Shown here: piece after piece, positions 59,569 through 64,000 of the stretch
How positions within the stretch are numbered: position 1 is the stretch's first letter
Layout: the number at the start of each line of letters is the position of its first letter
Assembly: GCF_020520425.1 (NCBI RefSeq)
Contig: NC_079491.1
Coordinates: 28,635,449 to 28,699,448, forward strand
From: Spinacia oleracea
Taxonomy: Eukaryota > Streptophyta > Magnoliopsida > Caryophyllales > Amaranthaceae
DNA: 64,000 bases
Direction: 5' to 3'
Translations under genes and position numbers: made by a program
The notes under the pieces: generated by a model
Told to the model about the DNA's origin: nothing
The model's input: only the letters and a program-made list of their open reading frames with translations
The model's database searches: none

Positions 59569-61094
59569 GTTGCATAAAAGTGGCATCTATATTTATTTAA
59601 TTTTTTTTACTCTTGAGGGAAAAGGGAGGAAGATTGCATTACTCTTTGAAGCAAAGTCTGTAAAGATTTCTTAATTTTCTGTTCAAGTGTTTGGTTGTGC
59701 TTGCATCACACTTACTAGATTCTGCAAACACAAACTTTACTTATTGCTAATTGCCTAATTGGTAACTTCTGCTTCCATCCATTGTATTTGCACACTATTA
59801 CTAAACTTGGTGTGGGAAAACTAGGCAATTTGTTAGTTTTCCTGCTTAGAATATTCAGCATTTCATCACTTACTATCGCGTTCCTATACGTACACTTAAT
59901 GTACTTGTAATATTTCATTTTCCCTCTTTTTTTTTGCTCAATTAATATGGAGTAAAAGAAAAGGAATAATATGTGTATTACATGTTTCTTTTGTCTCTTT
60001 TTTCATCTAAAATAAAGTACCAAATATACTTTTCCATTTTCAAATTCAACTTTTTTAAGATTTCTTATCAAGTTGGTCATTCAATGCACAAGAAAATCAA
60101 CAAAGTAACATATGTATAAGTCATAAAAATAAATGACAAGAAAAATTAGCCAAGTTGTAAAAAAAATTAATCCATTTTTTTTTTGTTGTTGCTGGCCAAA
60201 ACCAAGGTTTCTTTGGGCTAGTAATAAGTGTTTGGTTATATGATCTTGAGGTTGCAACGTCAAGTTCCACCAAGGTCCATTTGGGGGCAGGGAACGTATT
60301 ACTTTATCCTCAAAGATTTGTGAAAGATGAGATCTAGTTGGGTCATTGACTATACACCCAAATAACAAAACAAAACAAAAAAAAAAACACGAAAATACAT
60401 GGGATAAACATACCAACATACAATTCAAAATAAGTTATGATAGTTACTTTCAAGTTTCAAGTGATAAACACTACAAACATGTTAAGGTACCAAGTCTAAG
60501 TCACTTGGGATGAAAGGCCAAAAGGCAGAGCCTATCTAGTACTTAGATTGTGACATATAGACATACTAATTGCATTCAATTTGTTGGAAAATTAAAGTCC
60601 TTTGCTTCAAAGTGAAAGTGTAGTACATACTATTCAACTCATTTATGAGGACCTTACAATTCACTCTTTAAAATTTGCAAATTTAAGTAATGCTTGCTAA
60701 CATGAAATAGTGCTAAAATTTACGTAGTAATAACCAATTGAAAAAGGTAGGAATTACCCCAATTACACTGTGCTTGCTCTTCAAGCTTCTTTCTTTAACA
60801 CAATGCCTAACCATAGTCTAAACTCTAAAGCTAGTCGCTAGGTAGCTAATAGTAACAATGAGTTTGGTAAAAAGCGGTTTAATGAGAAACAATATGAGTA
60901 AATTATGAAAACTTGAGAGTTTTAACTTTATTTTGTTTGGTTATTAAAATGATTAAGGTATGAAAAAGAAATATCAACTTCTCAAATACGGAGTAGTGAA
61001 CATAATTACATACGGAGTATCAATAAAATGACTGGCTAGGATAAACCACATCATATTTTATATATATGTTACAGAGTAATCAATAAATGTACAA
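59569..61094. other. Promoter side of the mannanase gene and spacer
   Basis: Should contain the mannanase promoter on the minus strand, but no TATA box is convincing. A degenerate SINE-like stretch may lie at about 60190-60300. The rest is AT-rich with ACGGAGTA words near 60990 and 61012. Confidence 0.4.
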
Positions 61095-61166
61095 GCCTTC
61101 TTAGCTCAGTGGTAGAGCGCGTGGCTTTTAACCACGTGGTCGTGGGTTCGATCCCCACAGACGGCG
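61095..61166 (+). tRNA. trnK-UUU: tRNA-Lys (anticodon UUU) with one acceptor-stem mismatch
   Basis: A 72-nt cloverleaf. The D arm is GCTCAGTGGTAGAGC. The anticodon stem is CGTGG/CCACG with loop CTTTTAA, giving TTT. The T arm is GTGGG TTCGATC CCCAC. The acceptor strand GCCTTCT faces AGACGGC with six pairs and a T-C mismatch at position 4-69. G is the discriminator. A and B boxes are intact. A T run (TTTTTTT) about 15 bp downstream is a plausible pol III stop. Confidence 0.93.
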
Positions 61167-61302
61167 TAAATTTTGATTTTTTTAAATCCTTTGTTTCCCC
61201 CTCGAATCGGGTCGGAATTTAATTTGATTCAAGCTAGACTAAAAACCGAGTTCGTTTTAGCTACTGTAGAATCAAAACTAATCTAATACGGATTAGTTTT
61301 TT

Positions 61303-61584
61303 CGGATTTTTCATTAAATAACCTTGAGTTTTGGTACAATTCATCAAACGCCCATCAAGTTTGGATGATATATAAAATGTCCTTCATAATCCGTATAATA
61401 CCATTAAATGCCCTCATAATTAACAGACGTTAAGTCGCCGTTAGCATGAGTTTATCATTATACCCTTATTTTCTCTTTGAGCACCATTACCTATCCCTGA
61501 TCAACCCATTCAACAGTTCAGAAAAAACGCCATCCTTCAACTGCTTCTCTCTCTCCCCCTGTTCTCCCTCCTTCATCCACCATA
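61303..61584 (+). mobile_element. Repeat end of the 3.6-kb family (MULE-like), second copy
   Basis: CGGATTTTTCATTAAATAAC, then CAATTCATCAAACGCCCATC and AAGTTTGGATGATATATAAAATG, match the order of words at the left end near 3617. The leader-like CT-rich stretch before a short gene fragment also matches in layout. The right end was not found, so the full extent is unknown. Confidence 0.5.
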
Positions 61585-61791
61585 ATGGCATCCATTAGTC
61601 AACCAAAAACACATATCTAGAGCAAAGGTACCCCAAACTCAGCAAATCTAGAAGAAACTAGAAAACGAGTATTCGATTTCTTCAAATTTGCCCGCAGATC
61701 ACTTCCTAAAGTCATGGATATCTACAATCTCAACGATGTCGCCACTATCGCCTCTCAGCTCCGTAAGAATGTCCACATCAAAGACCCTAAG
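61585..61791 (+). pseudogene. Complex I subunit B14 (NDUFA6 type) gene fragment
   Basis: The frame from ATG 61585 reads MASISQPKTHI, a stop, then GTPNSANLEETRKRVFDFF, RSLPKVMDIYNLNDVATIA and SQLRKNVHIKDPK, and meets a GT donor (AAG|GTTTCTCC). This matches exon 1 of plant NADH dehydrogenase subunit B14, an LYR-family protein (VFDFF..ACRSLPTVMDIYNL..., HITNPK). Relative to the family it has an early TAG codon, and part of the segment between the IYNL motif and RKN seems shortened. Later exons are absent. It lies just inside a MULE-like end, so capture by the transposon is likely. Not functional. Confidence 0.8.
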
Positions 61792-62447
61792 GTTTCTCCT
61801 CTAATTTATCATTTTTTCAATTTTTAAATTTTTTAGAAATTATACTGTATTTCTAAAAGTTTTTTAGTTTTTTTTTTTCAATAAAATAAGAGGTGACCTA
61901 TAGCTGGTAGACTGTCATTTGGGTACAACAAAAGTCAATGGGGTTTAAAGGTTAGATAATCAGATAATAATCAAATGGTTAAATTATTAACGAAAAATTG
62001 CCAAAAAATTGGATTATTTAAATTAATTTTTTCTACTTATTATGCACCAAGCGCACCTAGAACAAGGTGTGCATTTGGTATTATTCCAGACGAGTGTCGA
62101 ACAAGGTGTGTATTATTTTAATGTTCATTTAAAGTAATCCAAATGAGCAAAAAAAAAACATTAAATAGAAGCAAAATAGCCTCTGGAATGCGTTGTGGAC
62201 TCTGTATTGGAACTGGCAAGAAAACTGAAGTATATATGTTGCTTATCGGCCATGGATTGCTGTTAAAGGTGCTCATGTCGAGGCCTTGCTGGATAAATAT
62301 GCTTAAGACTTCTTAATCCCAAACCTGTGTGATCCAACTTCAAGGGGGATGACTGTTGAGACGAAGCTTCAGGTGAACAGAAAAAGTAGTCCTATCTTGT
62401 GTTGTAAGTTGTAACTGTCACAAAAGGCAGAAAATAATAACTGCAGT
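61792..62447. other. Flank of the B14 fragment and 3' flank of the eIF2-beta gene
   Basis: AT-rich intron-like sequence follows the B14 exon. GTGTGCATTTGG and GTGTGTATTATTT words near 62068-62115 form a short direct repeat (AACAAGGTGTG). 62170-62400 is GC-balanced without a recognisable frame. Confidence 0.4.
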
Positions 62448-63431
62448 TTATGTCCCAGTCTTCCTACGCGCTATACGAGTACCATAAACAGCTCCAATGG
62501 GAGCCACAGGTCGTTCAGAACCACACTGTCAATAAACAAACAATTATAGCATCAAAACAGTGAAGAGAAATTACCCCCTCATGTTCAGATGGTCAAACCA
62601 GCTATACAGCAACAACCAACAAAAAATACTACTTCGTATTATTTTAATGAAAATAATCTTACCAGCTCACACTGGAGGAGGACGATGTTGTTTTCTTTTG
62701 AAAGAATTGTGTCTGGAGTTCTACAAATATTACAAAGGACATTTTCATCTGTAAACAAGAAGCAAACACATGAATCCATAGATCTATTTTATTGCCAATT
62801 AATCAATTATAACCAATTTTGTGCATAGAAGATGGGCACTCACTGATATATTCTTGCAATAAATTCTCTAAACTTTTAGGAGCAAATCTTCCCCTAAGTA
62901 TCAATTTGTTCTCGTCATCTAATGTTCCACTAGTGCCCAGTCCGATTAGCAGAAAATTTATCAGTTGCTCTGGCTGCCTATGCATCCTGAAAAATCACGA
63001 ATTTTTTTTCCAAATAAACACCCTTTCTTCACAATATGTGTAACTTTACAGGAACAGATAAATACCAACTGAAAATAGCATGATAAAATTGACAGTGTCA
63101 AGACCAAGATCAGGGAAATATGAGTTTCTTGGGCAGGGGAGGTGCCAAACAATACTTCCTACAATTTAGCAGGAAATAGGAAAGAAGACAAAAAGTTATT
63201 TAATTGAAATTACCGGTGGGTCGAAATTCGTGGCAATATAAGTATAAACTTCATTCACAAAATTCAATCAAAATAAGCACCTTACGTTTTACATAGATCC
63301 ATGATATTCACCAAGACTGTCCGTGTGGTACCTTCTGGGAGAATTTGAGGTGGCCTCAAAACTGATCTTCGCTTATCTTCAGCACGCTGAGGATTATTTT
63401 CAAGCAGAAGACTAAACACTCTTTGTAGAAG
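62448..63431 (-). CDS. eIF2-beta paralogue, C-terminal part, at least 4 exons, 5' end outside the window
   Basis: Minus-strand exons: 63431-63286, 62986-62844, 62748-62663 and 62525-62448, frame-consistent across GT-AG junctions. The product runs LLQRVFSLLLENNPQ, RRSVLRPPQILPEGTTRTVL, VNIMDLCKTMHRQPEQLINF, LILRGRFAPKSLENLLQEYI, then a C2-C2 zinc ribbon (CNIC and CELC) and SERPVAPIGAVYGTRIARRK TGT-stop. This is the conserved core of translation initiation factor 2 subunit beta, which binds eIF2-gamma and helps start-codon selection. It is more diverged than usual (NNIVLLQCEL against canonical NRLFFLRCEK), like the eIF2-beta-like paralogues known in Arabidopsis. All zinc ligands and splice sites are intact, so it may be functional. 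The N-terminal Lys-rich part was not found up to the window end. Confidence 0.88.
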
Positions 63432-64000
63432 CTGCACATTCAGCAAACAAATTATTAACCACCAAGATTGTGAATAAAGTTTATTAAGCAGTGGCAAGAA
63501 AAGGATTTTTTGAGCAGCAAAAGGCAAACTAAACAGTTATTCGGTTATACCTCACCAAGTAAAACATTGTTAATTTGAATGATTTCATCAGAAAAAAGAA
63601 GTAAAACATAGTTGAAATTGCGGCAAGAAAGTACTTAGACAAATGGATCCAAAACTGAGAAAATACACAATGTAGACATGCCAGCTTGCCTGTGAAACAG
63701 CAATACAGGCACACCAGCTTATTTGATGAATAGAAGTATAAAATAATGTGCTAATGTTCTAGGAGGAAGCCCCATTGGCATATTGCTTGTTGTTTACCGA
63801 GTTTTTGAGCTACTACAATCTTGCCAAAATCTCAATTGTAATGTAATACGGAGTAAACCAGTTAAATGGGCACTCAAATGATTGCACCCTTGATATACAT
63901 ATTTGATATTTATCAACACTAGTGACTTTGCAACAAAGCTGAAATTCTTGATCTACCTCAACATCCAAGAGGACCAATAGTCCACAAATCAACTAATTAC
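63432..64000. other. Presumed upstream intron of the eIF2-beta paralogue
   Basis: CTGCACATTC at 63432 is a good 3' splice site on the minus strand, so the gene should continue to the right. I could not identify a further exon in these 570 bp, and the next exon is probably beyond the window. Confidence 0.45.

Noticed and set aside
60190-60300. A third tRNA-derived SINE
   Set aside because: GGGCTAGTAATAAGTG and a GTCAAGTTCC word recall A and B boxes, but both are poor matches and no tail or duplication was found.
1-64000. CRISPR array, operon or bacterial feature
   Set aside because: No regularly spaced identical repeats with unique spacers. Introns and transposons show this is plant nuclear DNA. 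The only tandem array with even spacing (31 bp at 5059) has no spacers.

Overview
This is nuclear DNA of a flowering plant. It has intron-rich genes with GT-AG splice sites, long AT-rich spacers, tRNA genes with plant-type sequence and dense plant transposons. A eudicot of the Caryophyllales (Amaranthaceae/Chenopodiaceae, such as spinach, beet or quinoa) is my inference, from the recurring ACGGAGTA motif around short repeats and the mix of element families. No species can be proven without a database search.

Layout. 1-6.7 kb is spacer with MITEs, an element with similar inverted ends, an LTR-retrotransposon remnant and a SINE. 6.75-7.66 kb (minus) is a small coiled-coil gene of unknown function, followed by tRNA-Ile(AAU) at 8.0 kb. 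8.35-14.36 kb (minus) is a PRC-barrel protein gene with an antisense LINE fragment in one intron. 14.9-16.8 kb holds a Stowaway-like MITE, a second LINE fragment and a further MITE. 17.06-23.65 kb (plus) is a 12-exon gene for an FHA-tyrosyl-DNA phosphodiesterase (TDP1-beta type). 23.7-27.8 kb is a run of MITEs with clear target-site duplications.

27.9-45 kb is a nested transposon complex. An Athila-like Ty3/gypsy fossil abuts a Ty1/copia fossil. The gypsy LTR carries an 8.8-kb CACTA transposon (TSD AAT), which holds host gene pieces (an MRG chromodomain first exon and a phage-type RNA polymerase exon), a 3-kb Helitron and a 229-bp MITE. 45-50.2 kb has a SINE with a 16-bp TSD, a possible long LTR, a near-perfect 353-bp Mutator-type MITE and a Stowaway MITE.

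50.3-59.6 kb is a compact gene cluster: S6 kinase (plus, with an upstream ORF in its leader), the chloroplast thylakoid kinase STN8 (plus) and a secreted GH5 endo-beta-mannanase (minus). 61.1 kb is a tRNA-Lys(UUU) with one acceptor-stem mismatch. 61.3-61.8 kb is a repeat end next to a broken copy of the mitochondrial complex I subunit B14 gene. 62.45-63.43 kb (minus) holds the last four exons of a divergent eIF2-beta paralogue whose start lies outside the window.

The host genes are unrelated in function (DNA repair, TOR-pathway signalling, photosystem II phosphorylation, wall mannan hydrolysis, translation initiation), as expected in a plant genome without operons. All exon joins given here were read by eye from splice consensus, frame and family similarity. 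Each complete model keeps one open frame and sums to a whole number of codons.
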